Source: JAFARZ01 sp035651595 (GTDB lineage: Bacteria > Actinomycetota > Actinomycetes > Streptosporangiales > Streptosporangiaceae). Taken from it: a stretch of DNA of 30,617 nucleotides. Positions 22,485 through 29,145 of this stretch are shown here, one piece after another. How positions within the stretch are numbered: the stretch's first letter is position 1; every line of letters begins with the position of its first letter. A model generated the notes under the pieces. That model ran no database searches, was not told the DNA's origin, and saw nothing but the letters and a program-made list of their open reading frames with translations. Made by a program: the position numbers and the translations under genes. The stretch is from assembly GCA_035651595.1 (NCBI GenBank), contig DASRFJ010000286.1:1-30617 (forward strand), in the 5' to 3' direction.

Positions 22485-23052
22485 CTCGCGACCGGATCGC
22501 GCGGCGAGGCGGGGTCAGCAGGCGGGCGGTGACGACGATGTCGTCGTCGTAGTGGCGGGTGACGTAGTTGAAGTCGCCGGCGCAGGTGATCAGGTAGAGC
22601 CTCGGCGGACCGCCGGGGTTGTAGATGCTCGACGGGAACGCCCGCTTGCTGACCTGCCGCATCGAGGTCACGACATACGTCACCGAACGACCCGCGGTGC
22701 GCACGTAGACGCGGTCGCCGCGCGCGATCAGGTAGAGCCGGTAGAACACGGCCGGGCCGGTGTAGGAGTCGACGTGGCCGAGGAAGATCGTCGGGCCGGG
22801 ATGTCCGGGTGCGGCGCCGTACTTGTACCAGCCCACGTCCTGGACCTGCGCCGGGGACGGCACCGACACCGTCCCGTCACGGTTGACGCCGAGCGCGACG
22901 ATCCGCGCGGTCACGCCGATCGCCGGAATCCGCACGGTCCACGAGGCGCCGTGCCGCTGATGAACGTGCCGAGGGTGCCCGCGGGTCGCGGCCAGCGCGG
23001 CCGGCGGCGTGAATACCAGGGCGAACACGGCAAAGGCAGCGAGCGAACGCAC
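22195..23052 (-). CDS. Class F-type sortase with run-on C-terminus
   Basis: This is a secreted or membrane-anchored transpeptidase. From the GTG at 23052 it has a signal segment RSLAAFAVFALVFTPPAALA. The sortase barrel follows: catalytic H93 in FLGHVDS, C157 in LYLITCAGDF and R166 in YVTRHYDDD, ending near VVTARLL (about nt 22516). The normal size is about 180-190 residues, but no in-frame stop occurs until 22195, giving 285. The extra part is antisense to the hydratase gene. The GTG lies 4 nt after the stop of the upstream secreted-protein gene; a longer frame to 23139 lacks homology. Actinomycete class F sortases are often single-copy with unclear substrates. The adjacent secreted protein is the obvious candidate partner. 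Confidence 0.85.
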   Translation of the reverse strand: MRSLAAFAVFALVFTPPAALAATRGHPRHVHQRHGASWTVRIPAIGVTARIVALGVNRDGTVSVPSPAQVQDVGWYKYGAAPGHPGPTIFLGHVDSYTGPAVFYRLYLIARGDRVYVRTAGRSVTYVVTSMRQVSKRAFPSSIYNPGGPPRLYLITCAGDFNYVTRHYDDDIVVTARLLTPPRRAIRSRASASGACASRGTPRCLPGHRAAGWSPPSPRRHGHRPSAGPGRSARRAPACRRPCFPPSRGSHAPAGRGPRHRAARPARPGSPGPSRARCARRSCRR

Positions 23053-23056
23053 CGGT

Positions 23057-23839
23057 CTACCGCACGCTGCGCCGGTGCCGGGACGCCACGGGCAGGTTGC
23101 CGACGTGTCCCGCCATGCCGCCGAAGCCGGTGGTGGCACCGCCCTTCGGGCGGACGACCGTGGTGGCGACGCAGCCGGCCAGGCTGAAGCCGTCGGGCGC
23201 CTCCTGCGCGCCGGGAGACGGCGCCAGCTCCTTGAGGTTGCCGTCCGGCTTGGCGATCAAGAACAGCGGGAGGTCGAGCGGGCAGTTGGACAGCGGGTGG
23301 CTGCCGGGCCGGACGTCCGACACGGCGAACATGACCAGCGCCATGTTGCGGATCGCCGTGCCCGGACGTGTCCCGCGACGGACGGTGACCGAGAACCTGA
23401 AGCTCAGCGTCGTCGTCGCGGAGCCGGGATTGGCCGGGTGTGCGACGATCACCGTCGAGGGACCGTCCGCCCGCACGCTGACGTCGGTGCCGCCGAACCC
23501 GAGCGCGTCGTTGTCGTAGACGGCGTGCTGGCCGACGATGTTCAGGTCGTCGACGATGAACGGGTTCTCCAGGTTCCGCGTGTTCTCCCGCTGGCACGTC
23601 GCCCTGGCCGGCTGCGGCGCGCACAGCCACGCCGCGACCGCCGCCGGATTCCGCACCCGGCGCAGCGTCACCGTGTAGGTGATCCGCTGCCCCGGCCGCG
23701 CGGTGAGGCGGGCGACCTCGGGGGCCATCCGCCAGGTGACGGTCGGGAACGGCGCGGGTTTCGCTACGGCGGGGTCGACCGTGACCGCGGACAGCACGAC
23801 GGCAATGGCGAAGACGACGGCAAGAGATCGGGAGGCCAT
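23057..23839 (-). CDS. Secreted protein of unknown function, paired with the sortase
   Basis: The protein has 260 residues with a clean signal peptide (residues 1-26, ending AVA before KPAP). The body is predicted beta-rich (RITYTVTLRRVRNP, STVIVAHP, TTTLSFRFSVTVRRG) with four spaced cysteines (C73, C82, C186, C223). A short motif, PKGGATTGFGG at 231-241, lies near the C-terminus, followed by MAGHVGNLP and a basic tail. There is no LPXTG motif and no C-terminal hydrophobic helix, so it is not a standard sortase substrate. The sortase starts 4 nt downstream, so the two are made together. I do not recognise a named family. The Gly-rich motif resembles ones I recall near other actinobacterial class F sortases, but this is from memory only. 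Confidence 0.75.
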   Translation of the reverse strand: MASRSLAVVFAIAVVLSAVTVDPAVAKPAPFPTVTWRMAPEVARLTARPGQRITYTVTLRRVRNPAAVAAWLCAPQPARATCQRENTRNLENPFIVDDLNIVGQHAVYDNDALGFGGTDVSVRADGPSTVIVAHPANPGSATTTLSFRFSVTVRRGTRPGTAIRNMALVMFAVSDVRPGSHPLSNCPLDLPLFLIAKPDGNLKELAPSPGAQEAPDGFSLAGCVATTVVRPKGGATTGFGGMAGHVGNLPVASRHRRSVR

Positions 23840-23843
23840 GTGA

Positions 23844-24383
23844 TTACTCTAAGTGATCATCAGGCTGCGCCGCGCTAGCCACGCCCACGGCGTCGATGCT
23901 CAGCTTCATGATGTGTCCGGTACGGAACTTCTGCCTGGTCACGCCGAAGTCCATCCGGTCCACGGCAGCGGTAACCCGGAACCGGACGGTCCTGTCCTCG
24001 ACGCTGGCCTGGCTGATCCGCACCTCGACCGGCCGGGTCGTCCCGTGCGCGGTCAGTGATCCGGGCAGCACCCAGCCGTCGCCGTCGGCTCGCGCGCCGG
24101 TACCGCTGAACGTGATCTCCGGGTACGTCTTGACGTCGAGCAGCTTGGCCGACTTCACGTCCGCGTCCCGCGTGGAGTTCCCGGATTCCCAGCTGCCCGC
24201 GTCGATGCTGGCCGTGGCGCCGGACCGCGCCGGGTCGTCGGCGATGGTGACCCGGCCGGCGCTGAGCCGGAAGGTTCCGTGCACGCGCACCAGGCCCTGC
24301 ATCGCCGTGCAGTCGCAGCGGATGATCGTGCGTTCCGGGTCGAGCACGTAGGTTCCGGTCGCCGGAAGTGTCTGCGTTGTCAT
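23844..24383 (-). CDS. YceI-family protein
   Basis: This 179-residue YceI-like lipocalin-fold protein starts LPATGTYVLDPERT, the typical opening. It contains SIDAGSWESGNSTRDADVKSA, TYPEITFSG, GSLTAHGTTRPVEV and DFGVTRQKFRTGH in family order. YceI proteins bind isoprenoid-like lipids, but this copy has no signal peptide and should be cytosolic. The ATG at 24383 is chosen because the domain begins right after it; the frame runs back to 24449. It ends 4 nt before the secreted-protein start, so it is the first gene of a three-gene unit with the secreted protein and the sortase. Confidence 0.9.
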   Translation of the reverse strand: MTTQTLPATGTYVLDPERTIIRCDCTAMQGLVRVHGTFRLSAGRVTIADDPARSGATASIDAGSWESGNSTRDADVKSAKLLDVKTYPEITFSGTGARADGDGWVLPGSLTAHGTTRPVEVRISQASVEDRTVRFRVTAAVDRMDFGVTRQKFRTGHIMKLSIDAVGVASAAQPDDHLE

Positions 24384-24497
24384 AGAACTCAGGATCTCGC
24401 GGCCGGCCCGATCGCGAATCGTCCAGTCGGTGGCCCTGTTATCCACCATCTGGCATCCACCGTCCGGCGGAAACGCGTTCCGCTACTCTGTGTCCAT

Positions 24498-25268
24498 ATG
24501 GCAGCTGACCGTGGGGAGCCCGCGCTTTACCGCAAGGTGGCCGAGGACATCAAGGCCGCGATAACCTCGGGTGGCTATGCGGCCGGGAACCGGTTGCCTT
24601 CGGAAAGTGAGCTAGCGGAGCGTTACGGGGTCTCTCGCGGCACGATCAGGCAGGCCTTCGCCGCGCTGCGGGCGGACGGGGTGATCGCGTCCCGCCGCGG
24701 CGCACGGCGGGTGGTCATCGGCGGACAGCGGGTGCAGAGCTTCGGCGAGCTGCTGTCGTTCTCGCGGTGGGCGCGAGCTATGGGCGAGACCCCGGCCGGG
24801 AAGGTGGTCAGCCTCATCCGCCGCCCCGCGCTCCCGGACGAGGCGGAGCGCCTGGCCATCGGGCAGGATGAGCTGGTCTACCACCTGACCAGGGTGCGGC
24901 TGCTGTCCGGCCGTCCGGTGATGATCGAGCGCGGCGCGTACCCCGACCGGGTCGGCGCACTGCTCGGCGACATGGATCTGGTGACCGGATCCGTCACCGA
25001 GCGCCTGGAGGCGCATGGCGTCGTCTTCGCCGACGCGGAGCACGTCATCGACGCGATCCCGGCCTCCGCCGAGGACGCCCGCCTGCTCGGCGTGCACCCG
25101 CGGGTGCCGCTGCTGCGCGAGCGCCGCCACACCACGGACCTGTCGGGCGTGCCGGTCGAGTGGTCCGACGATCGCTACCTGGGCAGCGCCGTCGCGTTCG
25201 GCGTGCACAACTCGGTCGCGGTCAACGCCCTGTCGCGCCGCCAGCAAGGCCTGCGAGTAGCCCCCTGA
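24498..25268 (+). CDS. GntR-family regulator, HutC/UTRA subfamily
   Basis: This is a 256-residue regulator. The winged helix at about 8-75 contains LPSESELAERYGVSRGTIRQAFAALRADGVI. A UTRA ligand-binding domain follows at about 85-240, with HLTRVRLLSGRPVMIERG and the C-terminal RRHTTDLSGVPVEWSDDRYLG. UTRA regulators such as PhnF and HutC sense small metabolites. The neighbouring phosphonate-type genes suggest this one controls them, probably through sites in the 25640-25681 promoter. The ATG at 24498 has no ribosome site, but TACTCT at 24484-24489 could be a -10 for a leaderless mRNA. A longer frame to 24279 has no homology. Confidence 0.92.
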   Translation: MAADRGEPALYRKVAEDIKAAITSGGYAAGNRLPSESELAERYGVSRGTIRQAFAALRADGVIASRRGARRVVIGGQRVQSFGELLSFSRWARAMGETPAGKVVSLIRRPALPDEAERLAIGQDELVYHLTRVRLLSGRPVMIERGAYPDRVGALLGDMDLVTGSVTERLEAHGVVFADAEHVIDAIPASAEDARLLGVHPRVPLLRERRHTTDLSGVPVEWSDDRYLGSAVAFGVHNSVAVNALSRRQQGLRVAP

Positions 25269-25293
25269 AGTGCGCGAACTCCGGCGGCCGCGG

Positions 25294-25557
25294 TCATCGG
25301 CCCGGCAGCCGGACCGGCTCGGTCACCTCGCGCCCGAACCAGCGGCTCAGCCACGCCGCGCCTATGTCGTTATGAGTGCCTTGACTGAGCAGGTGACCCA
25401 CGCCGTGCAGCAGCGCGGCCGCGATCAGGGCGGGCGCGGCGCCGGCCGCCTCCGCCAGTGCCCCGGCCTGGAGCATGTGCTGGGCGATGGTGACCGGCTC
25501 GCCGAGGTACTCCCCCGCGCCCGGTCCGGCGAACAGCGCGGTCAGCTCGTCGATCAT
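25294..25557 (-). CDS. Truncated, metal-site-defective PhnZ-like HD protein
   Basis: The 87-residue product begins MIDELTALFAGPGAGEYLGEPVT and continues with the HD fold, H27 in IAQHM, then LLHGVGHLL at 49-57 and GAAWLSRWFGREVTEPVRL. This matches the first half of PhnZ-like HD oxygenase/phosphohydrolase proteins, which are about 190 residues. Two defects are seen. The HD dyad is HG (H51-G52), a GAC-to-GGC type change, and homology stops abruptly after EPVRL with a TGA four codons later, so the distal metal ligands are missing. The truncation point lies 26 bp from the end of the gntR gene, as if a deletion fused them. It is probably inactive, or a decaying remnant of the phosphonate cassette. 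The start is set by homology; a longer frame reaches 25638. Confidence 0.7.
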   Translation of the reverse strand: MIDELTALFAGPGAGEYLGEPVTIAQHMLQAGALAEAAGAAPALIAAALLHGVGHLLSQGTHNDIGAAWLSRWFGREVTEPVRLPGR

Positions 25558-25639
25558 GTTTCCAGCGTCCTGGCACTCATAACGACAGGTGTTTCTCGTT
25601 AGCGTGCCAAACGCTTTTCCGTCCGCATCTTTGACCATG

Positions 25640-25681
25640 TTGACGGAAAATGGTTAACTTGGCTATACATGTTGGGTTAAC
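25640..25681 (+). promoter_or_regulatory. Strong promoter with paired GGTTAAC sites before the FAD oxidoreductase
   Basis: TTGACG (25640-25645), an 18-bp gap and TATACA (25664-25669) form one of the best sigma-70 matches in the window. The promoter lies 29 bp before the ATG at 25698. GGTTAAC occurs at 25652-25658 in the spacer and at 25675-25681 near the start point; each contains the palindrome GTTAAC. The sites flank the -10 and could be operator halves for the adjacent GntR regulator. The stretch is markedly AT-richer than its surroundings. Confidence 0.55.
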
Positions 25682-25697
25682 GGTTGGGGTTTTGGCC

Positions 25698-26780
25698 ATG
25701 GCACGAGTGGTGATTGTCGGCGGCGGCGTGCTCGGCACGATGCACGCGCTCTTCGCGCGACGGCGCGGGTTCGAGGTTGTCCAGCTGGAGCGGGAAGCGG
25801 AGGCGCGCGGGGCGAGCGTGCGGAACTTCGGCCTGGTCTGGGTGAGCGGCCGGCGGCCCGGTGCTGAGCTTGGCCTGGCGCTCCGCGCTCGCGCGCTCTG
25901 GGAACAGATCGCGGCCGGCGCGCCGGGCATCGGATTCCGCCCGGACGGCTCGCTGACGATCGCCCGCGACGACGCGGAGCTGCACGTCCTCAAAGAGGCC
26001 GCGGCGCTGCCGGACGCCGGACAGCGCGGGTTCGAGCTGCTGGACCCGTCGGCGGTGCGCGCGGTCAACCCCGCGTTGCGCGGCGAGTTCCTCGGCGGCC
26101 TGCAGTGTCGCTTTGACGGGATCGTGGAGCCTCGGCTCGCGCTGCCGGCGCTGCGCCGTTATGTGGCTGAGCTGGGCGGATACGAGTGGCTGCCGGGCCG
26201 TGAGGTGGTCGAGGCCGTGCCGCACGGGGTGCGCGATCACACCGGCGCCTGGCATCGCGGCGACCTGGTGGTGCTGTGCACCGGCGCGGCACGCAGTTTT
26301 GCCCCCGCTGCTGTCCAGCGGGTCCGGCTCCAGATGATGCAGACTCGGCCGTTTGGTTCGCGTGTGACCACCGCGCTGGCCGATGGCGACTCGCTGCGGT
26401 ACTACCCGGCCTACGAGGTGCCGGGCCGGGCTCAGTTCGCGCCGCAGGACGTGGTGGCAGCGCGGCACCGTATGCAGCTGCTGCTCGTGCAGCGCGCCGA
26501 CGGCAGCCTGACGATCGGCGACACGCACGAGTACGACGAGCCGTTCGCGTTCGACGTGGATGAGGACGCCTACCGGCACCTGGCCGGCCGTGCAGCGGCT
26601 CTCCTCGGCACCGCGTTGCCTCCGGTGCAGCGCCGCTGGGCCGGTGTGTACTGCGAGGTGGCGGGGGGCGGCGCGCTCTATCACCGGTCCGAGGTCGCGC
26701 CGGGTGTGGTGCTCGTGACCGGTCCGGGCGGGCGCGGCATGACGTGTTCCCCGGCGATCGCGGAGGAGACGTTCGCATGA
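25698..26780 (+). CDS. FAD-dependent oxidoreductase, TIGR03364-like (phosphonate-associated)
   Basis: This D-amino-acid/glycine-oxidase-fold protein of 360 residues has the FAD-binding motif VVIVGGGVLGTMHA at 4-17 and an acidic strand end near residue 31 (VVQLERE). The block GASVRNFGLVW at 37-47 is, as I recall, a feature of the TIGR03364 subfamily. The C-terminal FAD loop is VTGPGGRGMTCSPAIAEE. TIGR03364 proteins travel with PhnX-like hydrolases and are thought to oxidise aminophosphonates to phosphonoacetaldehyde-type products, possibly N-alkylated ones. The downstream PhnX-like gene, overlapped by ATGA, supports this. ATG 25698 is used because the dinucleotide fold starts there and an upstream ATG at 25650 lies inside the promoter. 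Confidence 0.88.
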   Translation: MARVVIVGGGVLGTMHALFARRRGFEVVQLEREAEARGASVRNFGLVWVSGRRPGAELGLALRARALWEQIAAGAPGIGFRPDGSLTIARDDAELHVLKEAAALPDAGQRGFELLDPSAVRAVNPALRGEFLGGLQCRFDGIVEPRLALPALRRYVAELGGYEWLPGREVVEAVPHGVRDHTGAWHRGDLVVLCTGAARSFAPAAVQRVRLQMMQTRPFGSRVTTALADGDSLRYYPAYEVPGRAQFAPQDVVAARHRMQLLLVQRADGSLTIGDTHEYDEPFAFDVDEDAYRHLAGRAAALLGTALPPVQRRWAGVYCEVAGGGALYHRSEVAPGVVLVTGPGGRGMTCSPAIAEETFA

Positions 26781-27445
26781 CCCGCATCACCATCGCCTGC
26801 CTGGACATGGCCGGCAGCACAGTCGCCGACGACGGGATCGTCATGGCGTCGTTCACATCGGCGCTCTCGGCCGAGCACCTGCCTGCCGAGGCGCACGAGC
26901 GGGCGATGCGGATCGCCGTCGAGACGATGGGCCAGTCCAAGATCGCGGTGTTCCGGCAGATCTTCGGGTCCGAGGGGGTCGCGCAGCGGGTGAATGTCGC
27001 ATTCGAGGACCACTACGCCGGTCAGGTCAAGGCAGGCCGGATCGACGCGTTGCCGGGCGCCGCGGAGACGATCAAGGCGCTGCGCGACGGTGGCGTGCGG
27101 GTCTGCCTGACCACCGGCTTCTCACCGGTCACCAGGGACGCGATCATCGAAGTTCTGGGCTGGACGGGTCAGATCGACCTGGCCCTGTCCCCCGTCGACG
27201 CCGGCCGCGGCCGCCCCGCCCCGGACATGCCGCTGACCGCCCTGCTCCGCCTGCACGGCGACGCGGTGTCTGACCTAGCCGTGGCCGGCGACACCCCCAG
27301 CGACATCGAGTCGGGGTTGCGGGCCGGGGCGGGCCTGGTGGCGGGGGTGCTGACGGGGATGGGCACCCGCGCCGACTTCGAACAAGCGGGCGCGCCGTTG
27401 ATCCTCGACACGATCGCCGACCTCATCCCCGCCGTCCTCCACTAG
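26777..27445 (+). CDS. PhnX-like HAD hydrolase (phosphonatase-like)
   Basis: This 222-residue HAD protein has the nucleophile D10 in LDMAGST. As in phosphonatases, the usual second aspartate of motif I is alanine (A12). Motif II is LTTGFS, motif III is replaced by arginine in GRGRPAPDM, and motif IV is VAGDTPSDIE. The cap carries MGQSK with K55 where phosphonoacetaldehyde hydrolase has its Schiff-base lysine. These features fit the TIGR03351 PhnX-like group, which cleaves C-P bonds of aldehyde phosphonates or close relatives. The ATG at 26777 overlaps the oxidoreductase TGA by 4 nt, so oxidation and C-P cleavage would be coupled: the oxidase makes the aldehyde and this enzyme releases phosphate. 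Confidence 0.9.
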   Translation: MTRITIACLDMAGSTVADDGIVMASFTSALSAEHLPAEAHERAMRIAVETMGQSKIAVFRQIFGSEGVAQRVNVAFEDHYAGQVKAGRIDALPGAAETIKALRDGGVRVCLTTGFSPVTRDAIIEVLGWTGQIDLALSPVDAGRGRPAPDMPLTALLRLHGDAVSDLAVAGDTPSDIESGLRAGAGLVAGVLTGMGTRADFEQAGAPLILDTIADLIPAVLH

Positions 27446-27521
27446 CGGCCTCCACGCAAATCCCAACGGAAACGTCGCGTCGGCAGTCTCAGTAGGCGAG
27501 GGACGAGATTGCGGAGGACCG

Positions 27522-28727
27522 ATGGCGGCTGGGCGCAGGCGCGCCGTGTGGTGCGTGGTAGCAGTGTCTGTCTTGGCGGCTGGCTGCGGGCCTGTGGCTA
27601 CGGCGACCTCCGCTGGAACCGTGTCGGCCCCTGCAAAGCCGCATCAGTCGCGGCCGGAGAAGCCGCTGTGGTTGCAGTCGTTGCGAATGACCTCTGCCAG
27701 CGACGGGTGGGCGGTGTCCGAGGCCTCGAATCCGGCCAACGCGTCGGTTAGCCCGCCACTGCTCCTCACGCGGACCTCCGACGGCGCGCGCACCTGGATG
27801 GACGTCACGCCCGCGGGTGCCCGGTCGATGCTGTCAACGTCCAACGCGTCCGAGATGCTGGACGCCGTCGATGGCGAGCGGGCGTATTTCGTGGTGACCG
27901 AGTCCACCGCGCAGAGCGCGTCAGCGGTGAACACGACCGTGCTGTTCGCTACCAGCGACGCCGGGCGTACCTGGGCCGAGTCCGCGCCACTGCGTACCAC
28001 AGCACGCATCGTCTCCCTCAGCTTTGCCGATGCCGCACACGGCTGGCTGCTGATGACCGAAGGTGCCGCGATGGGGCGGAACCCGGTGCGGGTCTACCGG
28101 ACCAGGGATGGGGGACGGCACTGGTCCCCCGCGGACACCGGGATTCCGAGCGCATGTGACAAGACCGGGATTACATTCCCGGTCACGGCTGTGGGCTTGC
28201 TGACCAGCGAATGTGCCGCCCCGTCGCCGGACGTGCTCCTGGTCAGCCGGGATGGCGGCGTGACCTGGGCTGCTCAGCCGTTGCCGGGTTCCCTCGGCGT
28301 AAGCGCGTCCGGACCCGAGTTCGTGGATGGAACGGGCTTCCTGACCGTCGGTGAGGATCGTGGCGCGCCGAGTTTGCTGGTCACCACGGATCTCGGCCGG
28401 ACATGGCGGCGCGTGCCGCTTCCTCTTGGAGCCGGGTCATACCCGCAGGTCACGTTCTTCAGCCCGGCTGACGGCGTACTGGTCCCGGCGGGGAGTCAAC
28501 GATCACTTGGTGACGTCTTCTACACGACATCGGATGGCGGCCAGAGCTGGCGGGCCGTCCGGCAGGGGACGCACTTCTCCCAGCTCGGCGTCGCCATCGA
28601 CTTCGTAAGCCAGCGAACGGGCTTCGCATGGATTCTCGGTGCGGACGCGCCGGGCGCTTCGCCGCCACCCATCTATGAGACAACCAACTCGGGCCGCACC
28701 TGGAAGCCGTTCACACCGGTCTTCTAG
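27522..28727 (+). CDS. Asp-box (BNR) beta-propeller lipoprotein
   Basis: The protein has 401 residues. A lipoprotein signal peptide ends VLAAGC (C22), so it is anchored outside the membrane after cleavage. The body has about seven Asp-box turns: SDGARTW, SDAGRTW, RDGGRHW, RDGGVTW, TDLGRTW, SDGGQSW and TNSGRTW. It also has YCF48/sialidase-type strands such as ASDGWAVSE and DAAHGWLLMT. This makes a propeller used for binding or, less likely, glycosidase activity; the sialidase arginine triad is not evident. The ATG at 27522 follows GGAGGA, only 3 nt away. A perfect hairpin lies 18 bp after the stop. Confidence 0.88.
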   Translation: MAAGRRRAVWCVVAVSVLAAGCGPVATATSAGTVSAPAKPHQSRPEKPLWLQSLRMTSASDGWAVSEASNPANASVSPPLLLTRTSDGARTWMDVTPAGARSMLSTSNASEMLDAVDGERAYFVVTESTAQSASAVNTTVLFATSDAGRTWAESAPLRTTARIVSLSFADAAHGWLLMTEGAAMGRNPVRVYRTRDGGRHWSPADTGIPSACDKTGITFPVTAVGLLTSECAAPSPDVLLVSRDGGVTWAAQPLPGSLGVSASGPEFVDGTGFLTVGEDRGAPSLLVTTDLGRTWRRVPLPLGAGSYPQVTFFSPADGVLVPAGSQRSLGDVFYTTSDGGQSWRAVRQGTHFSQLGVAIDFVSQRTGFAWILGADAPGASPPPIYETTNSGRTWKPFTPVF

Positions 28728-28744
28728 TGCACGTTTCATCGGAT

Positions 28745-28768
28745 CCATGTGCGGACGGCCGCACATGG
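28745..28768 (+). terminator. Perfect 10-bp hairpin after the propeller lipoprotein gene
   Basis: CCATGTGCGG (28745-28754), loop ACGG, and CCGCACATGG (28759-28768) form a perfect stem 18 nt after the stop. No T-tract follows, so it would be an L-shaped or factor-assisted terminator of the kind common in actinomycetes. Confidence 0.5.
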
Positions 28769-28855
28769 GTGGTCAGCGGCATGCCCGGACCCTTGGGCCT
28801 GCGGGCACGGAGTTCAGCGTGCCGCTACATGCAGACAGAAGAGTGTTCCGCCGCG

Positions 28856-29047
28856 TTGTCCTCGCCGGTGCAATCGTGGCTGACCAGCGGCTGGAACGCC
28901 AGCTTCGCCCAGTCGGGTGCGACCATCACCGTCACCGGTACGTCCTTTGACCGGTCGATCTCGCCCGGAGGGTCGATCACCTTCGGCTTCACCGCCACCG
29001 GCACGCCACCGCCGGTTCTGCCCATCCCGTGTACCCCAGTCGTCTGA
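28856..29047 (+). pseudogene. Fragment of a CBM2-type carbohydrate-binding module
   Basis: A frame ending at the TGA 29045-29047 encodes the second half of a family 2 cellulose-binding module: WLTSGWNASFAQSGATITVTG, then SFDRSISPGGSITFGFTATG. The first half of the module, the signal peptide and any catalytic domain are absent. Upstream codons (28727-28855) show no relation to CBM2 and contain the hairpin at 28745. It is most likely the stranded C-terminus of a secreted glycoside hydrolase left after a deletion. The 28728-29145 interval otherwise holds the hairpin and the promoter of the next gene. Confidence 0.6.
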
Positions 29048-29065
29048 ACTTGCCAGACACCAGTC

Positions 29066-29107
29066 TTATCAAGTTGAGCCCGCGTATCGAACATGATAAC
29101 GTATAAT
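29066..29107 (+). promoter_or_regulatory. Promoter region of the DUF222/HNH gene
   Basis: A perfect TATAAT is at 29102-29107, rare in such GC-rich DNA. No well-spaced -35 is seen; TTGAGC at 29074-29079 is 22 bp away. TTATCA (29066-29071) and TGATAA (29094-29099) form an inverted repeat just upstream of the -10. The local AT-richness marks a boundary between the CBM2 remnant and the HNH gene. Confidence 0.45.
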
Positions 29108-29145
29108 CGACGGAAGAGGCCGTTATTCTAGAACGGGGGCGGTTC

